Source: JAEYOM01 sp036260935 | Lineage (GTDB): Bacteria; Bacillota; Clostridia; Acetivibrionales; DTU013 | Direction: 5' to 3' | DNA: 64,000 nt | NCBI GenBank assembly: GCA_036260935.1 | Contig: DATALQ010000002.1 | Span: 1 to 64,000 of the forward strand | Shown here: positions 19,395 to 29,319 of the stretch, in pieces | How the letters are laid out: every line of letters begins with the position of its first letter | Position numbering within the stretch: the first letter of the stretch is position 1 | The notes under the pieces: generated by a model | The model's database searches: none | Seen by the model: the letters and a program-made list of their open reading frames with translations, nothing else | What the model was told of the DNA's origin: nothing | Program-made: the position numbers and the translations under genes

Positions 19395-20672
19395 ATGACC
19401 TACGACGAGGCAATCGCATATATACACGGCACATTGAAGTTCGGAAGCAAGCTTGGCCTTCATAATATCGGTACGCTCCTCAAGCTTATGGGAGATCCCC
19501 AGAAAAAGCTCCGGTTCGTACATGTTGCGGGGACCAACGGTAAGGGCTCGACAACGGCATTCATCGCCAATATCCTGATGGAGGCCGGTTATAGGACGGG
19601 TCTTTATACATCTCCCTTCATACAGCGTTTTACTGAGAGAATCCGTATAGGTAACGACGAAATCACCAGGGACGAGCTTGCCGAGATCACGGCCTTTGTG
19701 AAGACGAATGTCGACAGGATGCTCGCGATGGGGGAGAATCATCCTACGGAGTTTGAAATCGTTACGGCAGCAGCCTTTGAATATTACTACCGCAGGGAAT
19801 GCGATATCGTAGTACTGGAAGTGGGATTGGGCGGCAGGTTCGATTCAACAAACATCATCGACACCCCCGAGCTTGCCGTTATTACGACGATCAGCTACGA
19901 CCATACGGAACGTCTGGGTAAGACACTCCCGGAAATAGCGTTCGAAAAGGCCGGGATCATAAAACCTGGCGGAGATGTTGTAATATACGGTCAAAGCAGG
20001 GAAGCCGAGCAGGTTTTTGAAAAAGCGTGCGCCGAGAGGGGCGCAAGGCTGCACAGGGCGGATTTTTCAGGCGTCATTCGTCATGAATTTGGAATAGACG
20101 GTCAGGTGTTCAGCTTTGGCGGTTATGAAAGGCTGAAGATCGGGCTTTTGGGAGCACACCAGATCAACAATGCCTCTGTGGCTGTCAGAGCCGCGGGGAT
20201 ATTGAGGCGCAAGGGGTTCGATATTACAGAGGCTGCCTTGAGGCGCGGACTTGAGAATACCAAGTGGCCCGGGCGGCTGGAAGTTCTGAGGAGAGATCCG
20301 GTTTTCCTCATAGACGGCGCGCACAATCCTGAAGGTGCGGCGGTATTGCGAAGAGCTTTGGATGAATATTTTCCCGGCAGGCCGATAACGTTGATAATGG
20401 GCGTGCTTAGCGACAAGGATTACCTTTCGATGATGGAAACCGTACTGCCGGTCTGCAGGAAACTTTTCGCCGTGACGTCGAGCAGCCCGAGGGCCTTGCC
20501 GGCATCGGATCTTGCCAGGGCGGCGGGCGGCTATTGTAATAACATACAAATAAGTGATACAATTGAAACTGCCATAAGGACGAGTCTTGAAACTGCCGAA
20601 CCGGATGAGGTTATCTGCGCATTCGGGTCGTTGTACTATATCGGTGCTGTCAGGGACTATTTCGGGTTATAA
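19395..20672 (+). CDS. folC: Folylpolyglutamate/dihydrofolate synthase
   Basis: A 425-residue Mur-ligase-family enzyme that adds glutamate to folates, and in many bacteria also makes dihydrofolate. The ATP loop is VHVAGTNGKGSTTAFIANIL, followed by the folate-loop LYTSPFIQRFTERIRI, VLEVGLGGRFDSTN and, in the C-terminal domain, FLIDGAHNPEGA. AAGAAGGA at 19381-19388 is best spaced for ATG 19395; the ATG at 19389 directly abuts it. The gene stands alone, 96 bp before the TPR-protein gene. Confidence 0.93.
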   Translation: MTYDEAIAYIHGTLKFGSKLGLHNIGTLLKLMGDPQKKLRFVHVAGTNGKGSTTAFIANILMEAGYRTGLYTSPFIQRFTERIRIGNDEITRDELAEITAFVKTNVDRMLAMGENHPTEFEIVTAAAFEYYYRRECDIVVLEVGLGGRFDSTNIIDTPELAVITTISYDHTERLGKTLPEIAFEKAGIIKPGGDVVIYGQSREAEQVFEKACAERGARLHRADFSGVIRHEFGIDGQVFSFGGYERLKIGLLGAHQINNASVAVRAAGILRRKGFDITEAALRRGLENTKWPGRLEVLRRDPVFLIDGAHNPEGAAVLRRALDEYFPGRPITLIMGVLSDKDYLSMMETVLPVCRKLFAVTSSSPRALPASDLARAAGGYCNNIQISDTIETAIRTSLETAEPDEVICAFGSLYYIGAVRDYFGL

Positions 20673-20768
20673 CGAGGTGTGACTTCATGGAAATGCAGCC
20701 AAGACTAATGGAAACGCAGCAAGGATAAGAAATGCCGATGCGTTATTTAATTGGGGGTGAGGTAATCA

Positions 20769-21893
20769 ATGGATCTCAAGGCTGAACTCGAGAATTTTAA
20801 GCCTGTCAATCTGGACGAACTGGTTCAGGATGAGGAGAAAATACCGGATAACATCCGAAATTCTATTTTCCTTTACAACAAGGCCATTGAGAGCCTAAGG
20901 TCGGGCAGCGAGGATATTGCTGTCATCGGGCTCAAAAAAGCCACATCGATGAACCCCAATTTCAACGAAGCGTTCAATCTGCTGGGGATCTGCTACAGCT
21001 ATATAGGTGAGACGGAAAAGGCCGCTGAAGCCTTCAACAGGGTCATCAAAGCAGAATCGAACAGTATTCTGGCCATGAACATAATGCAGCGTCTGGGAAT
21101 GGGTGGCATGAGTCAGACAGCCCAACCGCAGCAAAAGGCCAGGCCCGTCAGAAAATCTCCCGAACAGCCGGAGCAGCCTCTGAAAAGAATAAGGGAAGCA
21201 AAATCGCAGGAAATAAATCTGAAAAAAACAGCCATTCCAAATATAGTTAAGATAGGAGCCGGTTTTATTGCCGGTCTGATTGTGTGCGGTGCCGTATACC
21301 TGGCTCTGCCCAAACCTGCAAATATCGAACCGGGAACGGACAATCCCGGGACGAATGTAACCGCCGACGATGGCAAACAGCAGTACGAGGCTCAGTTAAG
21401 CGAGCTTCAGCAAAAGAACGACCTTCTTGAAAAGGATAAGGAAACTGCCATAAAACAGGCGGATTATTACAAGGCGGCAGTGAAGCTGTATGAGGTCGAA
21501 GGTCTGGTAAGGGATAGAAAGTACGAGAATGCGGCTGATATGTTGCTGCTGATGAAAACTATCGAGTTCAAGGACACTGAGAAGGAAAAGTTCGATTCGC
21601 TTTTTGCGGCAGTTATGCCCCTGGCGGCGAAATCGGTTTATGATCAGGGCTACAGGTTCTACAACCAGAGGAAATATGAGGATGCCTTGAAAAACCTGGA
21701 AAAGGTACAGATTTATGACCCACGGTACAGGAGGATGGACGCGGCGCTTTATTATATGGGCAGGAGCTGTCAGTTCCTACAGGATTCCAGGGGCGCGCTG
21801 GCTATGTTCCAGAAGCTCGTGGCGGGTTATCCCGACAGTACTTACACCAGAAATGCGAAGATCAGGATAGACGAACTGACGAAAATCCCATAA
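20769..21893 (+). CDS. TPR-repeat membrane protein
   Basis: A 374-residue protein with N-terminal tetratricopeptide-like helices (about residues 35-105, including NEAFNLLGICYSYIGETEKAAEAF, positions 65-90), a charged linker, one transmembrane helix (about 160-180), a coiled-coil stretch (around EAQLSELQQKNDLLEKDKE) and C-terminal TPR-like helices (about 290-370) resembling YbgF. The topology suggests a cytoplasmic TPR domain and an extracellular scaffold domain joined by one helix. GGGGGTGAGG precedes ATG 20769. Partner and process are unknown. Confidence 0.75.
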   Translation: MDLKAELENFKPVNLDELVQDEEKIPDNIRNSIFLYNKAIESLRSGSEDIAVIGLKKATSMNPNFNEAFNLLGICYSYIGETEKAAEAFNRVIKAESNSILAMNIMQRLGMGGMSQTAQPQQKARPVRKSPEQPEQPLKRIREAKSQEINLKKTAIPNIVKIGAGFIAGLIVCGAVYLALPKPANIEPGTDNPGTNVTADDGKQQYEAQLSELQQKNDLLEKDKETAIKQADYYKAAVKLYEVEGLVRDRKYENAADMLLLMKTIEFKDTEKEKFDSLFAAVMPLAAKSVYDQGYRFYNQRKYEDALKNLEKVQIYDPRYRRMDAALYYMGRSCQFLQDSRGALAMFQKLVAGYPDSTYTRNAKIRIDELTKIP

Positions 21894-21904
21894 AATATAA
21901 AACA

Positions 21905-21935
21905 ATGCCCCAAAGGCGGGTCTTTCTTTTTAGTT
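21905..21935 (+). terminator. Weak terminator after the TPR gene
   Basis: GCCCC and GGCGGG flank a short loop and are followed by TCTTTCTTTTTAG and more T-rich sequence. The stem is short, so the call is tentative. Confidence 0.35.
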
Positions 21936-22001
21936 TTTTTTATATTATTATTAGTAAAACGAATTTGCGCGTAGGATATTAAATTGCCAGGGGGATTAAA
22001 A

Positions 22002-23504
22002 ATGTTTTATGAAAGCACTCGCGGCGGAATGCGAAATTTAACTTCGGCAGAAGCTATAAAAAGAGGTCTGGCACCCGATGGAGGGCTGTTTGTACCGCAG
22101 ACTGCCGTAAAGCTGACGCCGGATGAAATATACGGACTTGCTGCCATGAATTACAGGGAAAGGGCTGTTTTCATACTTGGCCGCTTTCTTGACGACTATA
22201 CTCCGGAAGAGCTTAGGGAATGCGTTGATGGCGCGTATGGAAGCGGCAGGTTCGAAAAGGACCTCGTAGCGCCCATAAGGAAACTCAGTAACAATGCCTA
22301 TGTGCTTGAACTCTGGCACGGTCCAACGTGTGCTTTCAAGGATGTGGCGCTGCAGATACTGCCTCGCCTTTTGGTCAAGGCCAATCTTAAAACCGATGAA
22401 AAAACCGAAACCGTAATACTTGTGGCAACCTCGGGCGATACCGGCAAAGCCGCGCTCGAAGGCTTCAGGGATGTTAACGGCACCAGGATAATAGTATTTT
22501 TCCCGGAGGGCGGCGTGAGCCAGATACAGAAGATGCAGATGGTCACGCAGGAAGGCTCCAACGTATGCTCTGTTGCCGTAAAAGGCAACTTTGACGATAC
22601 CCAGAACGGTGTCAAGCAGATCTTTTCCGACGTTGAAATGGGCGAGAGGATGCTTGGCAGCGGCTACAAATTTTCATCAGCAAATTCCATCAACTGGGGA
22701 AGGCTGGTACCCCAGATCGTTTACTATTTTTCGGCTTACGCGGATCTTGTTGCTTCAGGAGAAATCAAGGCCGGCGAAAAGATAAACTTTACGGTGCCTA
22801 CAGGCAATTTCGGAAATATACTCGCCGCCTGGTATGCCAGAAGCATGGGGCTGCCGGTGAACAAACTGATATGCGCTTCGAATGACAATAACGTTTTGAC
22901 GGAATTCATAAACACCGGCCTGTACAACAGGGAAAGAGAATTCAGGAGAACGATTTCGCCATCCATGGATATTCTCATTTCAAGCAATCTTGAAAGACTG
23001 CTTTATGAATTGAGCGGACATGACAGCCAGCAGATCAGGGACTGGATGGGTAAGCTATCCCGCGAAGGCAGGTATTATGTAAATGGCGATGTAAGGCGCA
23101 GAATATCCGAGCTGTTCTGGGCATCTTTCACCACGGAACAGGAAACTATGGATACCATAAAAGCAGTATACGAGGATTACGGATATGTCGTCGATACGCA
23201 CACCGCGGTAGGCATCGACGCTTACGATAAATATGTCATCTCAACGGGCGACCTTACAAAAACCGTGATTGCTTCGACAGCCAGTCCGTTCAAGTTCAAT
23301 GAAAGCGTAGTCAGGGCCATATTCGGCGATAAGGCCGCAGAAGGCAAAAATGAATTCGAGCTGCTCGGATATCTTTCGGAACAGTGTGGGATCGGCATCC
23401 CGGCAGGTCTGTCAGGTCTCGACCGCAAGGATGTGCTGCATACGCGTGTCTGCGGCAGGCAGAGCATGAAAGACGAGGTAGTGGACATTCTTGGGCTGAA
23501 ATAG
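22002..23504 (+). CDS. thrC: Threonine synthase
   Basis: A 500-residue PLP enzyme of the longer threonine-synthase type, which converts O-phosphohomoserine to threonine. It begins with the canonical YESTRGG, has the PLP-lysine segment LWHGPTCAFKDVALQ, the phosphate-cup TSGDTGKAALEGF and VPTGNFGNILAAWYA. ATG 22002 follows a GGGGG run; a TTG at 21984 in the same frame is less likely. It is preceded by a weak and followed by a strong terminator, so it is probably monocistronic. No homoserine dehydrogenase or kinase gene is adjacent. Confidence 0.95.
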   Translation: MFYESTRGGMRNLTSAEAIKRGLAPDGGLFVPQTAVKLTPDEIYGLAAMNYRERAVFILGRFLDDYTPEELRECVDGAYGSGRFEKDLVAPIRKLSNNAYVLELWHGPTCAFKDVALQILPRLLVKANLKTDEKTETVILVATSGDTGKAALEGFRDVNGTRIIVFFPEGGVSQIQKMQMVTQEGSNVCSVAVKGNFDDTQNGVKQIFSDVEMGERMLGSGYKFSSANSINWGRLVPQIVYYFSAYADLVASGEIKAGEKINFTVPTGNFGNILAAWYARSMGLPVNKLICASNDNNVLTEFINTGLYNREREFRRTISPSMDILISSNLERLLYELSGHDSQQIRDWMGKLSREGRYYVNGDVRRRISELFWASFTTEQETMDTIKAVYEDYGYVVDTHTAVGIDAYDKYVISTGDLTKTVIASTASPFKFNESVVRAIFGDKAAEGKNEFELLGYLSEQCGIGIPAGLSGLDRKDVLHTRVCGRQSMKDEVVDILGLK

Positions 23505-23573
23505 AGGAATACGTCATTCATAGCTGTAATGATAGAATATCAGAAACAGCAAAAATATAAGAGGGATCATTAT

Positions 23574-23604
23574 AGCGATCATTATGATCGCTTTTTTTCT
23601 TTTT
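23574..23604 (+). terminator. Intrinsic terminator of thrC
   Basis: AGCGATCA (23574-23581) pairs with TGATCGCT (23585-23592) around TTA, followed by a T-rich TTTTTTCTTTTT tract. Confidence 0.85.
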
Positions 23605-23817
23605 GAATAATAAAAGGCTACAATTCTCATCATACTCCAGATATATTCGCTCAAATTCCATATTATTCGGCTTTCCGGATTTCGTTTACATAAATTGTTC
23701 GTTGCTTTGAACCTTCAGTTACTGTATGTTAAAAAGAGATACTTACAAACGCCGGCAACAGGCCGTGCTGATATGGTTCTACGTCTTTTAATATTACCTG
23801 CTGGGGGGCTGTGTATA

Positions 23818-25455
23818 TTGAAGTTAAGACTTGCAAGAGTACTGGCTTTTCTGTTCGTACTTCTTATGCTGATCCTGCCTGCGGGCATTTCTGCGGCGGA
23901 TACTTATATTCGGGGAAATACAGGGCGTTTCAATATGAGTTATGTCTATTTCGGCAACTCGGGAGCTTATACCGGCCTTGTAGATAAAACCCAAAACTCT
24001 CTCGATGATATAGCCCCGAGCTATTTTGACTTGAATGCCGACGGTTCTCTCAAGCTGACAATGGCTGTCGATCCTGCTTTCGTAAAAGATATGCATGCAA
24101 GGAATATCAAGGTAACTCCTTTCCTAAGCAACCATTGGAATCAGGACATCGGGGTTGCCGCTCTGCAAAACGGCGATCAGCTTTCTTCGCAGATTGCCGA
24201 TGCCATTTCAACGTATGACCTCGATGGAGTTAACATTGATATCGAAAATGTCACGCCGGCTGAAAAGGACCTGTATACTGACTTTGCCAGAATGCTTCGC
24301 GAAAAATTGCCCGAAGGCAGGAGTATTTCCATTGCGATTGCTCCGAATCCCTATCACCTTGTCACGGGCTGGTATGGCTCGTATGATCCGGCAGGACTGT
24401 CCCAATACTGTGATTATCTTATGCTCATGGCATACGATGAATCCTTCCAGGGTGGAGCAGAAGGCCCTGTTGCCGGGTACCCCTTCGTTGAAAGCTCTAT
24501 TAAGGCCGCACTCGAAACAGTGCCTGCCGGCAAGCTCGTCCTCGGGATACCATTCTACGGCAGATTCTGGAAGCAGGGTGCTGCCTACGGGGGATACGGC
24601 ATCAGTAACAATACCGTGGAAAGCCTTGTTAAGGAATACAACGGTACGGTAACCTATGACTATGTAAGGAAATCCCCGAAGGCTGTAATAACTATAAGGC
24701 CGGGAGACCCGAAACCGAAAATTTTCGGAAAAACTCTCGACGCTGGAAAATATGACTTTTGGTATGAAAATGAGCCATCCATAAAAAAGAAACTCGAGCT
24801 GGTAGGAAAATACAATCTTAAAGGGACCGGCAGTTGGAGCCTCGGGCAGGAAAGCGTGAGCACCTGGAACTATTATTCCATGTGGCTGGACGGAAAATAT
24901 TACGGTGATATTGAGACAAGCTGGGCAAAGCCTGAGATACTCACAGCCATTAATAACGGCTGGATGGAAGGAATGTCACCGACTGTATTCATGCCGGACG
25001 GGCCGGTCACAAGAGCACAGGCTGCCACGCTGCTGGTAAGGATGCTCAACATAGACAAGGCATCGATCGGGACGCGTGATGCAATGTATTCGGATATTAA
25101 AAACCACTGGGCTTATGATGACATACAGGCGACTACCGCATACGGCCTTTTTGAAGGCGTTGGCGGCAGCAGGTTCGCACCTGACCAGGTTCTTACCAGA
25201 GAGCAGATGGCTGTGTTGCTGGATCGCATTATTAAACCCGCGACCTTAGTCCAACCCAGGTTTTCAGATGTAACACCCGAGTCCTCGCCCTGGTCTTACG
25301 AAGCCATTGACCGGATGGCGGCTGCCGATATATTCGAAGGCTACGATGACGGCAGCTTCCACCCGAGGGAGATTATCACCCGGGCTCAGATCGCAGTACT
25401 TTTGGGCAGGATATCGCCCGCTCTGGATAATGTTGTCCTGACAATGAATAATTGA
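23818..25455 (+). CDS. Secreted GH18 glycosidase with three SLH domains
   Basis: A 545-residue secreted protein. TTG 23818 with a GGGGGG site is preferred because it places a normal signal peptide (KLRLARVLAF..., cleavage near AAD) at the N-terminus; the frame also extends to 23695. Residues about 35-370 form a GH18 domain of the YaaH/chitinase-like type, with the catalytic DGVNIDIE (Asn at the usual middle Asp, terminal Glu as acid/base) and YLMLMAYDE. Residues about 380-535 hold three S-layer-homology repeats (SDIKNHWAYDDIQ, SDVTPESSPWSYEAI). It probably trims peptidoglycan or a related glycan while bound to secondary wall polymer. Confidence 0.88.
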   Translation: MKLRLARVLAFLFVLLMLILPAGISAADTYIRGNTGRFNMSYVYFGNSGAYTGLVDKTQNSLDDIAPSYFDLNADGSLKLTMAVDPAFVKDMHARNIKVTPFLSNHWNQDIGVAALQNGDQLSSQIADAISTYDLDGVNIDIENVTPAEKDLYTDFARMLREKLPEGRSISIAIAPNPYHLVTGWYGSYDPAGLSQYCDYLMLMAYDESFQGGAEGPVAGYPFVESSIKAALETVPAGKLVLGIPFYGRFWKQGAAYGGYGISNNTVESLVKEYNGTVTYDYVRKSPKAVITIRPGDPKPKIFGKTLDAGKYDFWYENEPSIKKKLELVGKYNLKGTGSWSLGQESVSTWNYYSMWLDGKYYGDIETSWAKPEILTAINNGWMEGMSPTVFMPDGPVTRAQAATLLVRMLNIDKASIGTRDAMYSDIKNHWAYDDIQATTAYGLFEGVGGSRFAPDQVLTREQMAVLLDRIIKPATLVQPRFSDVTPESSPWSYEAIDRMAAADIFEGYDDGSFHPREIITRAQIAVLLGRISPALDNVVLTMNN

Positions 25456-25604
25456 CGGAGATGAGCTATAAAAATAGTAGTAATGGACTTGATATGGAAG
25501 TCCGCTCTGAAAAGTGATATGATAAAAGGGAATAATCAGCTGAACGTTGTAGCCGCTATAATTAGAAAAAGATGATCTCAAGTATTTTTTGTGAGGTGTT
25601 TTCA

Positions 25605-27104
25605 GTGGTAAAGGCGTTAAAGGCATTTAGGGGCGGTATAAGACCCGGCCATCATAAAAGCACGTCTGGTATGGAGACAGTCGAAATGTCTCTTCCATCA
25701 AAGGTAATAATACCGATGCTGCAGCATGTAGGAACTCCCTGCATACCAATCGTTAAAAAAGGCGACAGAGTTCTGGTTGGCCAGAAAATAGGCGATTCCG
25801 ATAAACCAATCTCTTCCCCGGTCCACTCGAGCGTTTCAGGTACTGTGACCGATGTCAGGCCGTTACTTTTGTCCACAGGCACCGAGGTAATGGCGGTAGA
25901 GATAAAGCCCGACGGGCTTCAGGAGGCTCACGGGAGTGTCAGGCCGCCGGAATGCAGAGATCGTGAAAGCCTGGTCAAATGCATCAGAGATGCCGGACTA
26001 GTAGGGCTCGGAGGCGCGGGCTTTCCCACAGCTGTCAAGCTAACCCCGCCGCCCGGGAAAAATATTGACATACTTCTGATTAACGGAGCCGAGTGTGAAC
26101 CGTATATAACTTCAGACTTCAGGGAAATGATGGAGAATCCCGGGGAGATTATCGAAGGTACAAAAAGGATATTGGAAATATCGGGAGCTAAGAAGGCTTT
26201 TATCTGCATCGAGTCGAACAAGCCGGAGGCAATATTGAAGCTTAACGAATTGCTCAGGGGTTCGAACGGGATCAGCGTCGTGCCGCTCCGCACCCGTTAT
26301 CCTCAGGGCGGGGAGAAGCAGCTGATCTATGCCGTTACCGGCAGACAGGTACCTTCCGGGAAGCTGCCCTCCGATGTCGGGGTGCTTGTTCAGAATGTAG
26401 GCACCGCGTCGTTTATTGCTGAATTTCTAAAGACAGGTATGCCGCTTGTTAAAAAGAAAATAACAGTGGACGGCGGAGCGGTTACGAAACCGATGAATCT
26501 GGAGGTGCTTGTGGGCACTCCCCTCCGGGAAGTATTCGACTTTTGCGGAGGCTTCAAAAAAGAGCCGTGCAAGATCATAATGGGCGGACCGATGATGGGA
26601 GTAGCCCAATTTTCGTTGGACACCCCTGTTTTGAAGCAGAACAATGCTTTGCTTGCATTGACTGAAGAAGAGGCGGCCGAAGCGCCCGAGTCGGTCTGCA
26701 TACACTGTGGGAAATGCGTGGCTGCATGCCCGATGTCGCTGCTGCCGCTCTATATTAATTCATTCGTAAACCTTGGCCGGTTCGATGAAGTCGGAAAATA
26801 TCACGTTAACGACTGTATCGAATGCGGCTGCTGCTCGTATGTATGCCCTGCTTCGAGGCATCTTGTGCAGTCCGTGCGTTATGCCAAGGCGGAGCTCAGG
26901 AAGCTTGAAGCACATAAGAAAGCCGAGGCTCAGAAGCAGGAGGCTCAAAAGCTGGAAGGAGCAGGGCAGAACGATGCTCAAAAGGCTGGAGCCATACGAG
27001 CCGTTGATCAGGCCGAGGCTCAGAAGCCGGAAGGAGCAGGGCAGGCTGAAAAACCCAGGCAGCACGATACCAACAGGCAGGAGGATAACCGCAATGGAAA
27101 ATAA
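25605..27104 (+). CDS. rnfC: Rnf complex subunit C (NADH-binding, Fe-S)
   Basis: A 499-residue RnfC starting at GTG 25605 after TGAGGTG. It begins with the family FRGGIRPGHHK segment and carries the NADH/FMN loops VGLGGAGFPTAVKL and NGAECEPYI, then two 4Fe-4S motifs, CIHCGKCVAACP and CIECGCCSYVCP, near residue 370. RnfC takes electrons to or from NAD in the ferredoxin:NAD oxidoreductase, which pumps Na+ or H+. Residues after about 425 are a low-complexity tail of repeated AQK/EGAGQ units. First gene of rnfCDGEAB; it overlaps rnfD by 11 bp. Confidence 0.95.
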   Translation: MVKALKAFRGGIRPGHHKSTSGMETVEMSLPSKVIIPMLQHVGTPCIPIVKKGDRVLVGQKIGDSDKPISSPVHSSVSGTVTDVRPLLLSTGTEVMAVEIKPDGLQEAHGSVRPPECRDRESLVKCIRDAGLVGLGGAGFPTAVKLTPPPGKNIDILLINGAECEPYITSDFREMMENPGEIIEGTKRILEISGAKKAFICIESNKPEAILKLNELLRGSNGISVVPLRTRYPQGGEKQLIYAVTGRQVPSGKLPSDVGVLVQNVGTASFIAEFLKTGMPLVKKKITVDGGAVTKPMNLEVLVGTPLREVFDFCGGFKKEPCKIIMGGPMMGVAQFSLDTPVLKQNNALLALTEEEAAEAPESVCIHCGKCVAACPMSLLPLYINSFVNLGRFDEVGKYHVNDCIECGCCSYVCPASRHLVQSVRYAKAELRKLEAHKKAEAQKQEAQKLEGAGQNDAQKAGAIRAVDQAEAQKPEGAGQAEKPRQHDTNRQEDNRNGK

Positions 27105-28056
27105 CCTTTTAGCGGGCTCGTCACCCCATTTGAAAAGCGGCGTGAACACAAGCAACCTTATGCTGGATGTTGTAATCGCACTTATGCCGGCGGCTGCGGC
27201 ATCCGTGTATTTCTTCGGGTTCAGGGCGGCCCTGCTGATAATAGTAACTGTGCTTTCCTGTGTTCTTTCAGAATATGTTTATTGCCGACTGGCTAGGAGG
27301 CCTGACCCGATTTCGGATTACAGTGCCGTTGTTACGGGTATGCTGCTCGCCTACAACCTTTCACCGGCTGTACCGCTCTGGATAGCCGTAATAGGCGGCG
27401 CTTTTGCGATTATAATTGTGAAGCAGCTGTTCGGAGGCCTCGGGCACAACTTCATAAACCCGGCGCTCGCTGCAAGAGCGTTTCTGATGGCGTCCTGGCC
27501 TGTTCAGATGACGACCTGGATAATACCGGGGCAAAGCGCCGACGCAATCAGTTCGGCGACTCCGCTTGCACTTATCAAGGCAGGTAGCGAGGCGACAGGC
27601 ACATTGCCGGGATACTGGGATCTTTTTATTGGAAATATTGGAGGCACTATTGGCGAGACTTCAGCTCTGGCGCTGCTGCTCGGCGCCGCCTACCTTGTAA
27701 TCAAACGCGTTATATCGCTTGAAATACCGCTTACCTTTATCGGCACGGTCGCATTGATGACCTGGATATTCGGCGGGAAGCATCCTTTTACAGGCGACTT
27801 TGTATACAATATCCTTTCCGGCGGTCTCATACTGGGGGCGTTCTTCATGGCAACCGATTACACCACCTCGCCGGTTACTTCGAAAGGCAGGCTGATCCTC
27901 GGTTTCGGCTGCGGTTTCATCACGTCCGTTATAAGACTGTTCGGGGGTTATCCCGAAGGTGTCTCCTACGCAATACTGCTGATGAACCTAACGGTCCCGC
28001 TGATAGACAGGTACATCATTCCGAGGAGTTTTGGAGGTGCTGTGAAAAATGCGTGA
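27094..28056 (+). CDS. rnfD: Rnf complex subunit D (membrane, flavinylated)
   Basis: A 320-residue integral membrane protein with about nine or ten hydrophobic helices, of the NqrB/RnfD family. FMN is expected to be covalently bound at a Thr in the SSATPLALIK segment. ATG 27094 has AGGAGG upstream within the rnfC 3' end; the same frame is open further upstream, but that is rnfC coding sequence. It overlaps rnfC by 11 bp and rnfG by 8 bp. Confidence 0.93.
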   Translation: MENNLLAGSSPHLKSGVNTSNLMLDVVIALMPAAAASVYFFGFRAALLIIVTVLSCVLSEYVYCRLARRPDPISDYSAVVTGMLLAYNLSPAVPLWIAVIGGAFAIIIVKQLFGGLGHNFINPALAARAFLMASWPVQMTTWIIPGQSADAISSATPLALIKAGSEATGTLPGYWDLFIGNIGGTIGETSALALLLGAAYLVIKRVISLEIPLTFIGTVALMTWIFGGKHPFTGDFVYNILSGGLILGAFFMATDYTTSPVTSKGRLILGFGCGFITSVIRLFGGYPEGVSYAILLMNLTVPLIDRYIIPRSFGGAVKNA

Positions 28057-28639
28057 TATGATAAAACCGGCAGTATCCCTATTTATCATTTGCCTTATTA
28101 CAGCCTTTTGCCTTGCATTTGTCAACAATACGACGAAGGATACGATAGCTCAGAGGATCCAAAAGGATGCGGAGGAGCAGAGAAAGCAGGTCTTAAGCAG
28201 CGCCGACAGCTTCAAAAGGCTGGGAGCACAGGAGGGCGAGGAGTACAGTACCCTGATAAGAGAAGCTTACGCTGCCTACAGCGGAAATAAGTTGGTAGGG
28301 TACGTCTTCAATGCTTACCCGTCGGGATACGGCGGAAAGATTGCAGTTACTGTCGGAGTCGGCAGCGACGGCAAAATATCCGGTGTTAAAATCGGTGCAA
28401 ATCAGGAGACCCCGGGGCTTGGCAGCAAGACTGCCGAAGACGGGTTCACCGGCCAATATATTGACAAGAGCATCGACAGCAGCATAAAGGTAGTAAAAGT
28501 ACCGCCAAAGGTTGATGATGAGATACAGGCCGTCAGTGGTGCCACAATCAGCTCGAGGGCCGTAACGAATGCTGTGCAAGCTTCGGCCGATATGGCAAAA
28601 AAACTGCTGCAGGAGCAGGGTGGAGGCGAATCCAAATGA
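28049..28639 (+). CDS. rnfG: Rnf complex subunit G (covalent FMN)
   Basis: A 196-residue protein with one N-terminal TM helix (about residues 7-25) and an extracytoplasmic FMN-binding domain. The flavinylation motif is SGATISSRAV, with the Thr as FMN attachment site, and KIGANQETPGLG is typical of the family. It relays electrons between RnfB/RnfE-A and RnfD in the membrane complex. It overlaps rnfD by 8 bp and rnfE by 4 bp, indicating coupled translation. Confidence 0.94.
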   Translation: MRDMIKPAVSLFIICLITAFCLAFVNNTTKDTIAQRIQKDAEEQRKQVLSSADSFKRLGAQEGEEYSTLIREAYAAYSGNKLVGYVFNAYPSGYGGKIAVTVGVGSDGKISGVKIGANQETPGLGSKTAEDGFTGQYIDKSIDSSIKVVKVPPKVDDEIQAVSGATISSRAVTNAVQASADMAKKLLQEQGGGESK

Positions 28640-29319
28640 AACTGTTCAACATATTCAAAAACGGGATCATAGACGAAAATCCTACCTTCCGCCTTGTGCT
28701 AGGAACGTGCCCGACACTCGCAATAACAACCTCGGCGATAAACGGGATAGGCATGGGACTTTCGACAACAGCGGTATTAATCGGTTCAAATGCTGTGATC
28801 TCGCTGCTGAGAAAATTCATTCCGGCAAAGGTAAGGATGCCGGCATTCGTCACGGTCATAGCGGGCTTTGTAACTATCGTCCAAATGCTGTTGAAGGCTT
28901 ATGTGCCTTCACTTGACAAGGCACTTGGCATATACATCCCGCTGATCGTCGTAAACTGCATCATAATGGCCAGGGCTGAATCGTACGCTTCAAAGAACCC
29001 TGTGCTCGACTCTGCCGTAGATGGCCTAGGCATGGGGATAGGTTTTACCATAGCGATAACGGCGATCGGAAGCGTCAGAGAAATCCTGGGCAACGGAAGC
29101 ATATTCGGACTGCAGCTTCTCGGAGCAAATGCGAGTCCTGCGCTCGCAATGATCCTTCCTCCCGGGGGATTTCTCATCTTCGGACTTGCGATAGGCCTTG
29201 TAAATCTGATAACAAACAGACAGACTCTTAAGTCCGGCTGCGGGTCTCATTCTGCCGGTTGTGAAGGCTGCGGCGCCGAATGCAGTCTGGCGGGGACGGG
29301 GAAGGAGGCTGATTCCTAA
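28636..29319 (+). CDS. rnfE: Rnf complex subunit E (membrane)
   Basis: A 227-residue membrane protein of the NqrD/RnfE family with six predicted helices and the motifs NPTFRLVLGTCPTLA and the second-half YIPLIVVNCIIMARAE, which carry the conserved Cys residues ligating the membrane Fe-S cluster shared with RnfA. A Cys-rich tail (CGSHSAGCEGCGAEC, residues about 205-219) extends past the usual end; whether it binds metal is unknown. It ends on the first base of rnfA. Confidence 0.94.
   Translation: MKLFNIFKNGIIDENPTFRLVLGTCPTLAITTSAINGIGMGLSTTAVLIGSNAVISLLRKFIPAKVRMPAFVTVIAGFVTIVQMLLKAYVPSLDKALGIYIPLIVVNCIIMARAESYASKNPVLDSAVDGLGMGIGFTIAITAIGSVREILGNGSIFGLQLLGANASPALAMILPPGGFLIFGLAIGLVNLITNRQTLKSGCGSHSAGCEGCGAECSLAGTGKEADS

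Noticed and set aside
23695..23817. Extended N-terminus of the GH18-SLH protein
   Set aside because: It would bury the signal peptide 41 residues inside the protein; TTG 23818 with a GGGGGG site gives a normal secreted protein.
26773..27093. Upstream extension of rnfD
   Set aside because: This part overlaps rnfC coding sequence, has no family similarity, and ATG 27094 has an AGGAGG site.
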